From the NCBI RefSeq assembly GCF_017357865.1, contig NZ_CP060096.1, positions 744,001 to 808,000 on the forward strand: a stretch of 64,000 nt of DNA, given 5' to 3'. Positions 51,795 through 60,994 of this stretch are shown here, one piece after another (positions within the stretch are counted from its first letter, which is position 1; every line of letters starts with the position of its first letter). The translations under genes and the position numbers were made by a program. This stretch comes from Aceticella autotrophica. Its GTDB lineage: Bacteria; Bacillota; Thermoanaerobacteria; Thermoanaerobacterales; Thermoanaerobacteraceae. The notes under the pieces were generated by a model. It was not told the origin of the DNA, did not search any database, and saw nothing but the letters and a program-made list of their open reading frames with translations.

Positions 51795-53156
51795 TCATAA
51801 TAACATGACGGTTACGATATAACCGAATATAAGTCCTATAATGACGGGCAAGAAATTTCTCTTGGCAATATCCTCAGGATTAACTTTGATTATTGCCGTT
51901 ACAGACACTATGCTCCATGGTATTATAGTGCCGCCACCGATCCAGATCGTAGAAATCTGTCCGATTGATGCAAGAATTGCGGTATTGAGATTAAGGGTAT
52001 GTGAAAAAGTTTTCGCAAGTGCGCCAACCAGCGGTAATCCGGAAAAGCCGGAACCTGATAATCCTGTTAAACCTCCAACGAGCATTTGTAATAAAGTAAC
52101 CGTGTATTTATTAAGCGGTATATGCTTTGAAAGGAACAGCCCCCAATCCATGAGATAACCCTTTGCTTCCGAACCAATAATCTGCTTTGCTGTATTCAAT
52201 TCACCCAAAAAGAAAAATGCACTTATTAATATAATAGGTGTAAAGGTTCTTATGCCTGTTAAGAATCCATTTTTCAGATATTCTCTTATTAAATTAAGAG
52301 AATCTTTTTGAATAATTGATGCTCCAATAAGAATAAGGATTGAAGTGCCGCCAATTAATGCTGTTGCAGCATTCCCTTTTATCTTAAATAGATACATTAG
52401 AAATGTATCCACCAAAAAAAACAGAACCGTTATTATTGATATAAAACAACTTTCCTTATACATTTTTTTGTTTATATGTTCGTTTTCCTTCATATCTTCT
52501 TTTAAAGGTTCTTTTTTATTTGATAAATTTTTCATTGTTATGATATATAATAAAATGAAACTGACAGAAGCTACTGTTAACCATATAGGAATACATTTTA
52601 CAAGTAATAATGATGAAGATATGCCTGCTGTTTTAGCTGTAATAGATGGGGCACCCTGTATAAAAAAATCTCCTGATAAGGCTGCACCAAAACCAAATAC
52701 TGAAAGTAATGATGCAAGGCTTAATTTATCCATTCCGGACTTTAAAGCGGGCAAAATCAATACAGCACCTATAAGTCCTACAGCGGGCGCCGGCCATAAG
52801 AAAAAAGATAAGGTCATCATGATAAATCCTATTATCCAGAAGGTTATAGCAGGACTTTTGAAAAAACGTAAAAATGGTTTGGTTATGATAATATCTGCTC
52901 CTATGTCATCAAGTGCCCTTGCCATTGAGATAATCAAAGATATTATTAAAATAACCTGCCATAATTCTTTACCGGATATAAAAATAGCTGTATACAAAAT
53001 TTGGATAGATTTTAGAATATTATTTGATTGTGATAATCCAACAGCAAATATACCAATTATACATGACAATATAATATCCTTACGAATTAGCATAAGTACT
53101 AAAATTATGAATATCATAAACAAATAAACCAAATGTGTAGTAGTAATTTGAACCAT
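51795..53156 (-). CDS. Predicted permease (ion-transporter superfamily-like), substrate unknown
   Basis: A 453-residue membrane protein with about eleven or twelve helices. It has two duplicated-looking halves with glycine-rich breaks (LWPAPAVGLIGAVLILPAL in the first, LVGGLTGLSGSGFSGLPLVGAL in the second). Such layouts are found in the IT superfamily (GntP, NhaC, ArsB types). I cannot assign a substrate. Ribosome site GAGGTGTAAAT before ATG at 53156. It diverges from the NAGPA-domain gene at 53277 and stands alone. Confidence 0.6.
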   Translation of the reverse strand: MVQITTTHLVYLFMIFIILVLMLIRKDIILSCIIGIFAVGLSQSNNILKSIQILYTAIFISGKELWQVILIISLIISMARALDDIGADIIITKPFLRFFKSPAITFWIIGFIMMTLSFFLWPAPAVGLIGAVLILPALKSGMDKLSLASLLSVFGFGAALSGDFFIQGAPSITAKTAGISSSLLLVKCIPIWLTVASVSFILLYIITMKNLSNKKEPLKEDMKENEHINKKMYKESCFISIITVLFFLVDTFLMYLFKIKGNAATALIGGTSILILIGASIIQKDSLNLIREYLKNGFLTGIRTFTPIILISAFFFLGELNTAKQIIGSEAKGYLMDWGLFLSKHIPLNKYTVTLLQMLVGGLTGLSGSGFSGLPLVGALAKTFSHTLNLNTAILASIGQISTIWIGGGTIIPWSIVSVTAIIKVNPEDIAKRNFLPVIIGLIFGYIVTVMLL

Positions 53157-53276
53157 ATTTACACCTCGCTGTTTTTTTTAGATTCTGCATAAATAGAATT
53201 TTTTATTCATTAATTGAAATTTAATAAATATCAGGTATAATATTATAAAGATATATAAATTTTTGTGAGGTGAATT

Positions 53277-54239
53277 ATGCAAAGAAAGGCAGCATTTAAA
53301 CAAGTATTGATATTTTTTATTTTTGAGATTGCATTTACAGCTCTTACAATGCCTGTAATAGTTTTCTACGGACCCTTCAGCAATATAAGAAATACTATTG
53401 TAACGACTGCCATGACAACATTTAAACATCAGTATTTAGCATCAATGTTTTTGCCCAAAAGTATTACTGAAAAAATTATGAAACAGATGCAGCAAATATC
53501 ATTTGGTAATAGTGATGAAAATAAAATAAATTTTAACAATAACCATGATAGGACCATAGAACTTTTTGATATATCTGGTAAGCGTTTTGAAGGTAAGATA
53601 ATGTTAATACATGACCCGACAAGGGTACAAGTAGGTTTGTCAAGTAAATTTCCTAAGGAGGGAGAAACAACCAGTCAGATTGCAAAGAACAATAATGCTA
53701 TCGCTGCTATTAATGCAGGCGGATTTGGTGATAGTGGCATGAAAGGTATTGGAGGTGCGCCGCAGGGCTTTGTAATACATGAGGGGAAGATTCTTTACAC
53801 TGAAATTGGAGACCCTAATGATATGGTTGATTTAATTGGTTTTACTACTAATGGCAAGATGCTTGTGGGTAAATATAAATATAAGAACTTATCTACGCTT
53901 TCAATTAAAGAAGCAGTTAGTTTTGGACCGGCACTTATCATAGATGGAGAACCTATGATTAAAAAAGGCGACGGTGGATGGGGAATTGCACCACGTACTG
54001 CAATAGGACAAAGGGAAGATGGAACAGTTATATTTCTTACTATTGATGGCAGATCAATTAAAAGCATAGGAGCGACATTGAAAGATGTTCAGGATATTAT
54101 GCTTGATTATGGCGCATTTAATGCGGCAAATCTTGACGGCGGTTCGTCAACAACGATGTTTTATAAGGACAGGGTTATTAATAATCCGTCTGATGCATTA
54201 GGGGAGAGGTCTGTGCCAACAACCTTTATTGTAAAATAG
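53277..54239 (+). CDS. Phosphodiester glycosidase (NAGPA domain) family protein
   Basis: A 320-residue protein with an N-terminal membrane anchor (residues 10-35), a linker, and a NAGPA-type domain (about 95-320). Family signs are AAINAGGFGDSG, GFVIHEGKILY, PRTAIGQREDGTVIFLTIDGRS and the final AANLDGGSSTTMFY. NAGPA proteins remove GlcNAc from phosphodiesters or act on exopolysaccharide and teichoic acids; the outside location suggests cell-wall glycan turnover. ATG 53277 follows GTGAGGTGAATT. It is co-directional with the next gene 13 bp away. Confidence 0.88.
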   Translation: MQRKAAFKQVLIFFIFEIAFTALTMPVIVFYGPFSNIRNTIVTTAMTTFKHQYLASMFLPKSITEKIMKQMQQISFGNSDENKINFNNNHDRTIELFDISGKRFEGKIMLIHDPTRVQVGLSSKFPKEGETTSQIAKNNNAIAAINAGGFGDSGMKGIGGAPQGFVIHEGKILYTEIGDPNDMVDLIGFTTNGKMLVGKYKYKNLSTLSIKEAVSFGPALIIDGEPMIKKGDGGWGIAPRTAIGQREDGTVIFLTIDGRSIKSIGATLKDVQDIMLDYGAFNAANLDGGSSTTMFYKDRVINNPSDALGERSVPTTFIVK

Positions 54240-54252
54240 TCAGGAGGAATTT

Positions 54253-55278
54253 ATGAAAACATTAAAAAAGATTTCGCTTTGGATATTATTTTCTTTTGTT
54301 TTACAATTTATAATTTTATTTTATATAAATAATTATTTTTTAACAGATTCTGCTATGATTCAATCGAAAAAAATATTAATAACAGATGAGATGGTTGATA
54401 ATATTAAAGTAAAAGTCCCCCCAAATGCAAATGATATTATGCCATCCTTTGACGGAAAATACTTATCATATATTCTAAATAATAATTTAATAATAGTTAA
54501 TACTAAAACTTCAAAAACTGTAAAATCAATCTATATTGACGGCAAAAATATAGATTCTTATAAATGGCTTAACGACAGAAACAGGATTCTTTATTTAAAT
54601 AAAGAAGAAACGAAAAGAGGAGAAGAACTAAATATTGAAGCATATGATGTTGATAATGAGCAGCAGAATACTGTAAACAAGACTATATATTATCAGTATA
54701 AAGGCTATGTATCAGATATAACCTTATCGCCCTTAACCAATGTAATATATATAAATGTTTCAAGTAAAAACAATTTAGAAAAAGACAGGCTTTATCAGAT
54801 AGATATTATGGGTGAAATTAAAAAGATTCAATTGCCTGTAAATAAAATTATTAAAATGTATGAAACGCAAAAGACGGACAACCTTATATATGAATCATCA
54901 AACAATATTGTTCATATAATAAAAGAAGGCAAAAAAGATAATTATATAAGCAGTGAAAAATATTCATTAATTGGGATTGACAGTAATGACAATATATATG
55001 TTGGAAGTCTTAAAAATAATTTTATTCAAGAGGTGTATTATGGTACTGTCGATGAGCCGCTTAAAAAATGGGATAAAATAAATTTAAAAAGTCCTGTTAA
55101 ACCGAACAATTTAATATTAGCTCCTAAAAATAATAAGTTATATGAGATTGTAAACGGAAAGGATTTGCATGATGTAAGAGATAATAATATTATATATGGG
55201 CAGGGAGATTTTATTGGTATAAATGTAAATTATATTGCATATAAAAAAGGTGATTATGTAATATTAAAAAAATATTAA
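54253..55278 (+). CDS. Hypothetical membrane-anchored protein, beta-propeller-like
   Basis: A 341-residue protein I do not recognise. One membrane helix at about residues 8-30, then an external domain rich in beta strands, with repeating patterns of the kind G-K-x-L-S-Y-I / N-x-x-I-L-Y-L, resembling WD/TolB-type propellers (DIMPSFDGKYLSYILNNN, SYKWLNDRNRILYLNKEE, DITLSPLTNVIYINVSS). AGGAGGAATTT precedes ATG 54253. Probably acts with the phosphodiester glycosidase at the cell surface (inference from spacing). Confidence 0.6.
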   Translation: MKTLKKISLWILFSFVLQFIILFYINNYFLTDSAMIQSKKILITDEMVDNIKVKVPPNANDIMPSFDGKYLSYILNNNLIIVNTKTSKTVKSIYIDGKNIDSYKWLNDRNRILYLNKEETKRGEELNIEAYDVDNEQQNTVNKTIYYQYKGYVSDITLSPLTNVIYINVSSKNNLEKDRLYQIDIMGEIKKIQLPVNKIIKMYETQKTDNLIYESSNNIVHIIKEGKKDNYISSEKYSLIGIDSNDNIYVGSLKNNFIQEVYYGTVDEPLKKWDKINLKSPVKPNNLILAPKNNKLYEIVNGKDLHDVRDNNIIYGQGDFIGINVNYIAYKKGDYVILKKY

Positions 55279-55338
55279 AATTTGTTAAAAAGTAGTATAA
55301 TAAAAATATCATAAATAAGGGAAGGGGGAAGGTAGGTT

Positions 55339-55380
55339 ATGATGATTTTTTGCAATTTAAAAGGAAGTTATTTGAAATGA
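55339..55380 (+). CDS. Possible 13-codon leader ORF
   Basis: ATGATGATTTTT... encodes MMIFCNLKGSYLK, with GGGGGAAGGTAGGTT upstream. Its TGA overlaps the ATG of the next gene (ATGA at 55377-55380), a layout used for translational coupling. May be chance. Confidence 0.35.
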   Translation: MMIFCNLKGSYLK

Positions 55381-55598
55381 AGCTAAATATAAAAAAAATC
55401 GGAAATTTTATTATTGGTACTACAAATTTTGATGAAGAGAATGTCGATGAAATTATTGATTTGCTTTTTGAAAAATATGGTCGTGATTTTTTTTGTAATG
55501 TTTATCAGAATTTTAAAAATGGCGATAAAATAGACGAATCTTTTAAGAAAAGTTTGATAAAAGAAGATAAACTAAAGAAACTAAAAATAATGATATAA
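55377..55598 (+). CDS. Small hypothetical protein
   Basis: A 73-residue acidic/basic protein without recognised domain: MKLNIKKIGNFIIGTTNFDE, then a helix-rich C-terminal half with many lysines. ATG 55377 is chosen for AAGGAAG nine bases upstream; a TTG at 55350 would extend it by nine codons but lacks a site. Located between a cell-surface pair and pepF, with no clear terminator either side. Confidence 0.55.
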   Translation: MKLNIKKIGNFIIGTTNFDEENVDEIIDLLFEKYGRDFFCNVYQNFKNGDKIDESFKKSLIKEDKLKKLKIMI

Positions 55599-55650
55599 TC
55601 CATTATAATTTATTGGGGAAAATAAAAAAATATAAAAGGGGATATATATT

Positions 55651-57444
55651 ATGGTAAAAAGACTGCCTGACAGGAAAGAAATTGATGATAGATATAAATG
55701 GAAGCTTGAGGATATTTATGAAAATGAAGAATTATGGGAAAATGACTTTAACAGGGTTAAAGTCATTTTAAACGAAATTTTGAAATACAAGGGGAAAATA
55801 AATAATGATAAATCCCTATTAGAGGTTTTAAAATTAAATGATGATGTTAGCATATTGACAAATAAATTAATTGCTTATGCCAAAATGAGAAAAGATGAAG
55901 ATAATAGCAACGGGAAATATCAGGCTTTGGCTGATAGGGCAATGACCTTGAATATCCAAGTATTAAGTGCTACTTCATTTATTATTCCCGAGGTCTTATC
56001 AATAGATGAAACAGCAATAAAAGATTATCTTGATAGAAATACGGAACTTGGAGTCTATAAACATTTTCTTGATGATATACTGAGATATAAACCACATGTA
56101 CTTTCTGATAAAGAAGAAAGATTATTGGCTGAAACAGGTATAATTGCACAGGCTCCCGGTAATATTTTTAAGATGTTGAACAATGCCGATATCAAATTTC
56201 CGATTATTAAGGATGATGATGGTAATGATGTTGAACTGACACATGGGAATTTTATAAAATTTATGGAAAGCAGGAACAGGGATGTAAGGTACAATGCTTT
56301 CAACGGTATGTATAATACATATAAAAATTTTATAAATACATATTCCTCAATGACTGATTCAAATGTAAAAAAAGATATTTTTTATTCTAAAATGAGAAAT
56401 CATAAATCTTCTTTGGAAGCGTCTTTATTTGATGATAATGTTCCTGTTGAAGTATACAATAATTTAATCAATACAGTACATGACAAAATCGATTTACTCC
56501 ACAGGTATGTTAAGCTAAGGAAAAAATTCTTAAAATTAGAGGAACTCCACATGTATGACCTTTATGTGCCTCTGATAAAAGAATATGACAAACATTATAA
56601 ATATGAAGAGGCGGTCAATATCGTATTGGAGGGTTTAAAGCCTCTTGGAAACGACTATGTGGATATATTAAAAAGCGGTTTTGATTCCAAATGGATTGAT
56701 GTATTTGAAAATCGAGGCAAAACCTCCGGTGCTTATTCATGGGGTGCATATGGCGTACATCCCTATGTGCTTTTAAACTATCAGGGGAATTTAAATGATG
56801 TATTTACAATAGCACATGAGATGGGGCATTCGCTTCATACACACTATTCCATGTCTTGCCAGCCGTTTGTATATTCAGAATACAAAATATTTGTTGCAGA
56901 AGTAGCCTCAACATGTAATGAAGCTTTGCTTATGAATTACCTCCTTGAGAAGGCTAAAGAGAAAAATGAGAGATTATACCTTTTAAATCATTACCTTGAA
57001 GAATTCAAAGGGACGATATTTAGACAGGTTATGTTTGCAGAATTTGAGAAATTTACTCACGAAACAGATGAAAAAGGTGAATCCCTTACACCCGAATTAT
57101 TGTGTAAAAAATACCATGAATTAAATAAATTTTACTACGGCAATGATATCGTGGTTGATGAAGGTATTAATTATGAATGGGCAAGAATCCCCCATTTTTA
57201 TATGGGATTTTACGTATATAAATATGCAACGGGATTTTCTTCGGCAACAGCACTTTCACAGATGATCTTAAAAGAAGGCAAACCAGCCGTAGATAGATAT
57301 AAGGAATTTTTAAAAGAGGGCAGTTCCGATTATCCATTAAATCTTCTGAAAAAAGCAGGTGTAGACCTTACATCGCCAAAACCGGTGCTTGATGCATTGG
57401 ATGTATTTGAAAAATTGCTTCAAGAAATGGAAAAGGAAATATAA
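55651..57444 (+). CDS. pepF: Oligoendopeptidase F
   Basis: A 597-residue M3-family zinc metallopeptidase. Active site HEMGHSLHTHYS (HExxH) at about residues 389-400, third ligand E in CNEALLMNYLL-region (EVASTCNEALL). It begins with KRLPDRKEIDDRYKWKLEDIYEN, characteristic of PepF. Hydrolyses cytosolic 7-17-residue peptides; in spore formers it has been linked to control of sporulation signals (known from B. subtilis YjbG/PepF work, recalled). AAAAGGGGATATATATT precedes ATG 55651. Confidence 0.95.
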   Translation: MVKRLPDRKEIDDRYKWKLEDIYENEELWENDFNRVKVILNEILKYKGKINNDKSLLEVLKLNDDVSILTNKLIAYAKMRKDEDNSNGKYQALADRAMTLNIQVLSATSFIIPEVLSIDETAIKDYLDRNTELGVYKHFLDDILRYKPHVLSDKEERLLAETGIIAQAPGNIFKMLNNADIKFPIIKDDDGNDVELTHGNFIKFMESRNRDVRYNAFNGMYNTYKNFINTYSSMTDSNVKKDIFYSKMRNHKSSLEASLFDDNVPVEVYNNLINTVHDKIDLLHRYVKLRKKFLKLEELHMYDLYVPLIKEYDKHYKYEEAVNIVLEGLKPLGNDYVDILKSGFDSKWIDVFENRGKTSGAYSWGAYGVHPYVLLNYQGNLNDVFTIAHEMGHSLHTHYSMSCQPFVYSEYKIFVAEVASTCNEALLMNYLLEKAKEKNERLYLLNHYLEEFKGTIFRQVMFAEFEKFTHETDEKGESLTPELLCKKYHELNKFYYGNDIVVDEGINYEWARIPHFYMGFYVYKYATGFSSATALSQMILKEGKPAVDRYKEFLKEGSSDYPLNLLKKAGVDLTSPKPVLDALDVFEKLLQEMEKEI

Positions 57445-57486
57445 ACTATAGATTAAGGTATATTTTAATAAAAAGGGGAAGATATT

Positions 57487-58557
57487 TTGGAGGTTATCAA
57501 TATAGATTTAAAAGACCGTTCATATCCGATATATATATGTAATAACATGCTTGATGACATAGGTAAGGTGGTATGCAGACATACCAAAAGCAAAAGGATT
57601 TACCTTGTAACAGATACCAATGTATACCCATTATATTATGAGAAAGTAAAAGCTATTTTAAATAATGCTGGGTTTGATGTATCAAAATTTGTAATACCTG
57701 CAGGTGAAAGCAGCAAAAATCTTGACATGTTAAAAAATATTTTAGAAGACATCTATAAAAGCGGGCTTTTAAGAGATGGTTCAATAATTGCCCTTGGCGG
57801 AGGAGTAGTGGGGGATATAGCCGGCTTTGCAGCAGCTACATATATGAGGGGTGTAGATTTTATTCAGATACCCACTACCCTTCTTGCACAGGTAGATAGC
57901 AGTGTAGGGGGAAAAGTCGGTGTTAATTTAAGGGGCGGCAAGAATATCGTCGGCGCTTTCCATCAGCCAAAGATGGTTTATATAGATACAAGCAATTTGA
58001 GAACCTTAAATAAAAGGGAAATACTTGGGGGATTAGCAGAAATAATAAAATACGGAGTAATATGGGACAAAGAATTATTTGAATATCTGGAATACAATAT
58101 GGATGAGATACTTAATTTAAACGATGAAATGATTACACATATTATAAAAAAATCATGCGTAATCAAGGGAAAGGTTGTTTCATTGGATGAAAAAGAACAA
58201 AAATTAAGACAAATCTTAAATTACGGACATACAGTAGGACATGCTATAGAAGCATTAACAGGATATGAAAAATATATTCATGGTGAAGCTGTTGCAATTG
58301 GAATGGTATATGCAGCTAAACTGTCCCTTAAAAAGAGTCTGATAGATAAAGAATATTTTGATAGAATTTGTGCTTTGATAAAGAAGTCCGGTTTACCCGT
58401 TGAATATGGCGAACTGCATAAAGAAGACATTGTAGAACTTATAAGGCATGACAAAAAGAATAAAAACGATAAGATTAGATTTGTACTTCCGGTTGGATAC
58501 GGAAAAGTAGATATCTTTGAGGTAAATAAAGATGAAATATTATCGATTCTTGATTAG
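57487..58557 (+). CDS. aroB: 3-dehydroquinate synthase
   Basis: A 356-residue NAD- and metal-dependent enzyme, second step of the shikimate pathway. Signs: GGGVVGDIAGFAAATYMRG, TTLLAQVDSSVGGKVGVN, GAFHQPKMVYID, RQILNYGHTVGHAIEAL and HGEAVAIGM (metal ligands E, H, H). TTG start at 57487, AAAGGGGAAGATA upstream. It is alone here; no other aro genes are in the window. Confidence 0.95.
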   Translation: MEVINIDLKDRSYPIYICNNMLDDIGKVVCRHTKSKRIYLVTDTNVYPLYYEKVKAILNNAGFDVSKFVIPAGESSKNLDMLKNILEDIYKSGLLRDGSIIALGGGVVGDIAGFAAATYMRGVDFIQIPTTLLAQVDSSVGGKVGVNLRGGKNIVGAFHQPKMVYIDTSNLRTLNKREILGGLAEIIKYGVIWDKELFEYLEYNMDEILNLNDEMITHIIKKSCVIKGKVVSLDEKEQKLRQILNYGHTVGHAIEALTGYEKYIHGEAVAIGMVYAAKLSLKKSLIDKEYFDRICALIKKSGLPVEYGELHKEDIVELIRHDKKNKNDKIRFVLPVGYGKVDIFEVNKDEILSILD

Positions 58558-58673
58558 TTAAACTGTATGGTATTGATAAAAATAATTTGACTTAATAATT
58601 AAACTATGTTATTTTCTTAATAAGTAGCAATTACTGCAATTTTATTAATTTAACGTGTTAAAAAAATAATATC

Positions 58674-58777
58674 GACATCTCCGAGCCAATTCAACCTAAG
58701 GGAGAAAATAATCTATGGTGATTGGCCTGAGTTTTACGCTCACGGGGTATCCTTGGAAACGAGTATGCCTTACTGTC
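58674..58777 (+). promoter_or_regulatory. Moco (or Tuco) riboswitch
   Basis: The aptamer core matches the molybdenum cofactor riboswitch: CTCCGAGCCAAT (58679-58690), CTATGGTGATTGGCCTGAG, CTCACGGGGTATCCTTGGAAAC and GAGTATGCCT. P2 is CCAAT/ATTGG; the hairpin GAG...CTC and the GGTATCC-TTGGAAAC internal loop are as in the family. P1 can be drawn as GACA/TGTC. The part between the P2 arms is short, as in variants lacking P3, which have been proposed to sense the tungsten cofactor. The downstream genes are a metal importer, in agreement. Confidence 0.88.
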
Positions 58778-58801
58778 ACATATTTTACAAGGAGGTGGTG
58801 T

Positions 58802-58816
58802 ATGCAACCTGATTAA
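58802..58816 (+). other. Four-codon ORF in the riboswitch expression platform
   Basis: AAGGAGGTG (58789-58797) stands five bases from ATGCAACCTGATTAA (M-Q-P-D-stop). An ideal ribosome site before a tiny frame between aptamer and terminator is unusual and may take part in control, or the AAGGAGGTGG may simply pair with the terminator's CCAC arm. Confidence 0.35.
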
Positions 58817-58862
58817 ATCTCAAGCAGGTTTTGTTGTGCTCCACTTTTTAGTGGAGTTTTAA
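58806..58862 (+). terminator. Expression platform: hairpin and terminator of the Moco/Tuco riboswitch
   Basis: Hairpin AACCTG/CAGGTT (58806-58830) followed by the terminator CTCCACT-TTTT-AGTGGAG (58839-58856) and TTTTAATTTT. The aptamer P1 3' side and the AAGGAGGTGG at 58789 are the likely switching partners. Confidence 0.75.
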
Positions 58863-58939
58863 TTTTCTAATTATATTATAAAAGATTGCAGTAATAATTG
58901 ATAAATTGCTACTGATTAAAAATATGGAGGGATATATAA

Positions 58940-60007
58940 ATGAAAGAATTAAAAAAAAGAAGATTGAAATTAATGAGTATAGCAGGATTGCTTATATTTT
59001 TAATTGTTTTTGCTGCAACAGGATGTTCTGGAACTAAAGCTCCGCAGGAAACAAAGGTGTCATATGTTGAAGTTAAGGATGCTGTTGGAAGAACAGTAAA
59101 AATTCAAGAACCTGTCAAGAAAATAGTAAGTATATATGGAATGATTCCACAATTTGTATATCTTCTTGGTGAAGGTGATAAATTTTACGCCGGAGGTTTT
59201 TGGGGTACAGATTTTTATAAGCTTGTAGACCCTGATGTGATGACAAAAGTAAGCAGGGGGAAAACAGCAAATGTCGAAGAAATCGCAAAAGAAAAACCAG
59301 ATGTTGTGCTTTGTAGTTATTGGCAGGCAAATAATAAGGATGTAAAACAGTTAGAAAGTCTCAATATACCGGTAATTTGCACAAAAGTAGAAAGTATTGA
59401 GGACATAAATAATACAGTATCAATGTTGGGAAAGGTTTTTCAAAAGGAAAAACAAGCTCAAAACATTGTAGACTATTACAAGAAAGCTGAACAAAATGTA
59501 AAGGATAAAATTCAAGGAACAACAAAGCCAAAGGTTTTGATCATGTATTATAGTGGAAAAGAGCATTCATATATGACTATGGGTGGTGATATGTTTCAAA
59601 GCAGGCTTGTTGAATTAGCCGGAGGTACTTCTGTCTCACAAAATTTATCTGGTAAAAAAAGTATAGATGTTGAACAGTCAGTCAAATGGAATCCTGATAT
59701 GATCATGATAATACAATATGATAAATCGGCTGCGCAAACAAAAGATGAAATATTGAAAGACCCTGCATGGGGTAAGATAAATGCGGTTAAAGACGGAAAG
59801 GTTTTTCTTGTTCCGAATGATGGGGATAACTGGATAGATCCTTGTCCTAAGTGGCCATTGGGTTTAAATTGGGCGGCAAAGGTTTTGCATCCAAATGAAT
59901 TTAAGGATGTAAACATCAAAGAGCAGGCAAAAGATTTTTATAAAACCTTCTTTGGATTGAATATCGATAAAGTTCAAATTAATGGTGATTTAATCACGAA
60001 CAAATAA
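58940..60007 (+). CDS. ABC transporter substrate-binding lipoprotein (molybdate/tungstate-type by context)
   Basis: A 355-residue lipoprotein. The signal peptide ends in lipobox ATGC (Cys about residue 29), followed by a class III (TroA/BtuF-like) two-lobe binding protein: VKDAVGRTVKIQEPVKKIVSIYGMIPQFVYLLGEGDK, LVDPDVM, EEIAKEKPDVVLCSYW and the long linker helix. Such proteins bind siderophores, B12 or metal oxyanions. The Moco/Tuco riboswitch argues for molybdate or tungstate, as in the MolABC type. ATG 58940 follows TATGGAGGGATATATAA. Confidence 0.8.
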   Translation: MKELKKRRLKLMSIAGLLIFLIVFAATGCSGTKAPQETKVSYVEVKDAVGRTVKIQEPVKKIVSIYGMIPQFVYLLGEGDKFYAGGFWGTDFYKLVDPDVMTKVSRGKTANVEEIAKEKPDVVLCSYWQANNKDVKQLESLNIPVICTKVESIEDINNTVSMLGKVFQKEKQAQNIVDYYKKAEQNVKDKIQGTTKPKVLIMYYSGKEHSYMTMGGDMFQSRLVELAGGTSVSQNLSGKKSIDVEQSVKWNPDMIMIIQYDKSAAQTKDEILKDPAWGKINAVKDGKVFLVPNDGDNWIDPCPKWPLGLNWAAKVLHPNEFKDVNIKEQAKDFYKTFFGLNIDKVQINGDLITNK

Positions 60008-60040
60008 AATGACTGATTTATATCTTGGGAGGAAATCATA

Positions 60041-60994
60041 GTGAAAAAAATAATTATTTTTTGCTGCTTAGTTATTTTTCTTTCTTTGTTTTTAGGAAGA
60101 TTGTGGTTTTCTCCATTTTCTTCTTTAAATGGATTAAGCAAAATTATTCTCTTTGATGTTAGATTTCCAAGAATAATAGCAGTTTCCTTAGCAGGAGCAT
60201 CCTTAGGATTAGCTGGGGTTGCATTTCAAAGCTTATTTAGGAACTATCTTGCAGGTCCCGATATTCTTGGTGTAACCAGCGGGTCTGCCTTTGGAGCGGT
60301 ACTCGCAATATTATTTTTTCCGTTTAATCCATATATAATACAAGGTTCATCATTTATATTTGGAATAATTGCGGTAATATTAGTTTATAAATTGGGAAGT
60401 TTAATTGGGAAAAGCTTGTTAAGCTTAATTCTGGCAGGTATGGTCGTTTCAGCGATTTTTGCAGGTTTTGTAGGACTTTTTAAATATATTGCCGATCCTT
60501 ACAATAAGCTTCCTACTATTGTATTTTGGCTTCTGGGAAGTTTTTCAGGGGTTAGGTGGAAAGATCTAAGTATTGCCGCTTTTCCGATGATTATTGGTAT
60601 TGTAGGTCTTCTTTCGATGGGATGGATATTCAATATACTTTCCTTAGGGGATGAAGAGGCAAAAGCACTGGGAGTCAATGTAAACAGGTGGAAAATAACA
60701 GCCATTATTTTGGCGACATTATCTTCATCTGCTACAACAGCACTTGCAGGAATGATTGCATGGGTTGGGGTTGTCAGTCCCCATATTGCACGCTTAATAG
60801 TAGGTGTAAATAATAAGAAATTAGTTCCTGCTTCTGCTGTTGTTGGTGCAGTTTTGTTGTTGATATGTGATGACTTAGCAAGATGTTTGGTGGCTTCCGA
60901 ACTTCCTTTAAGTATTATGACAGATTTTATTGGAGCACCTATATTATTTTTTATTCTGGTCAAGAGGAGAAAAATGTATTATGTTAAAGATTGA
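60041..60994 (+). CDS. FecCD-type ABC transporter permease
   Basis: A 317-residue inner-membrane permease of the BtuC/FecCD/MolB family with about nine or ten helices. Signs: DVRFPRIIAVSLAGASLGLAGVAFQSLFRN, GPDILGVTSGSAFGAVLAI, FWLLGSFSGVRWKDL and GVVSPHIARLIVG. GTG start 60041 with GGGAGGAAATCATA upstream. It overlaps the ATPase gene by 14 nt. Partner of the lipoprotein before it. Confidence 0.93.
   Translation: MKKIIIFCCLVIFLSLFLGRLWFSPFSSLNGLSKIILFDVRFPRIIAVSLAGASLGLAGVAFQSLFRNYLAGPDILGVTSGSAFGAVLAILFFPFNPYIIQGSSFIFGIIAVILVYKLGSLIGKSLLSLILAGMVVSAIFAGFVGLFKYIADPYNKLPTIVFWLLGSFSGVRWKDLSIAAFPMIIGIVGLLSMGWIFNILSLGDEEAKALGVNVNRWKITAIILATLSSSATTALAGMIAWVGVVSPHIARLIVGVNNKKLVPASAVVGAVLLLICDDLARCLVASELPLSIMTDFIGAPILFFILVKRRKMYYVKD

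Noticed and set aside
58674-58862. Cobalamin or other metal riboswitch before the FecCD-type transporter
   Set aside because: No B12 box; CTCCGAGCC and GGGTATCC-TTGGAAAC match the Moco family instead.
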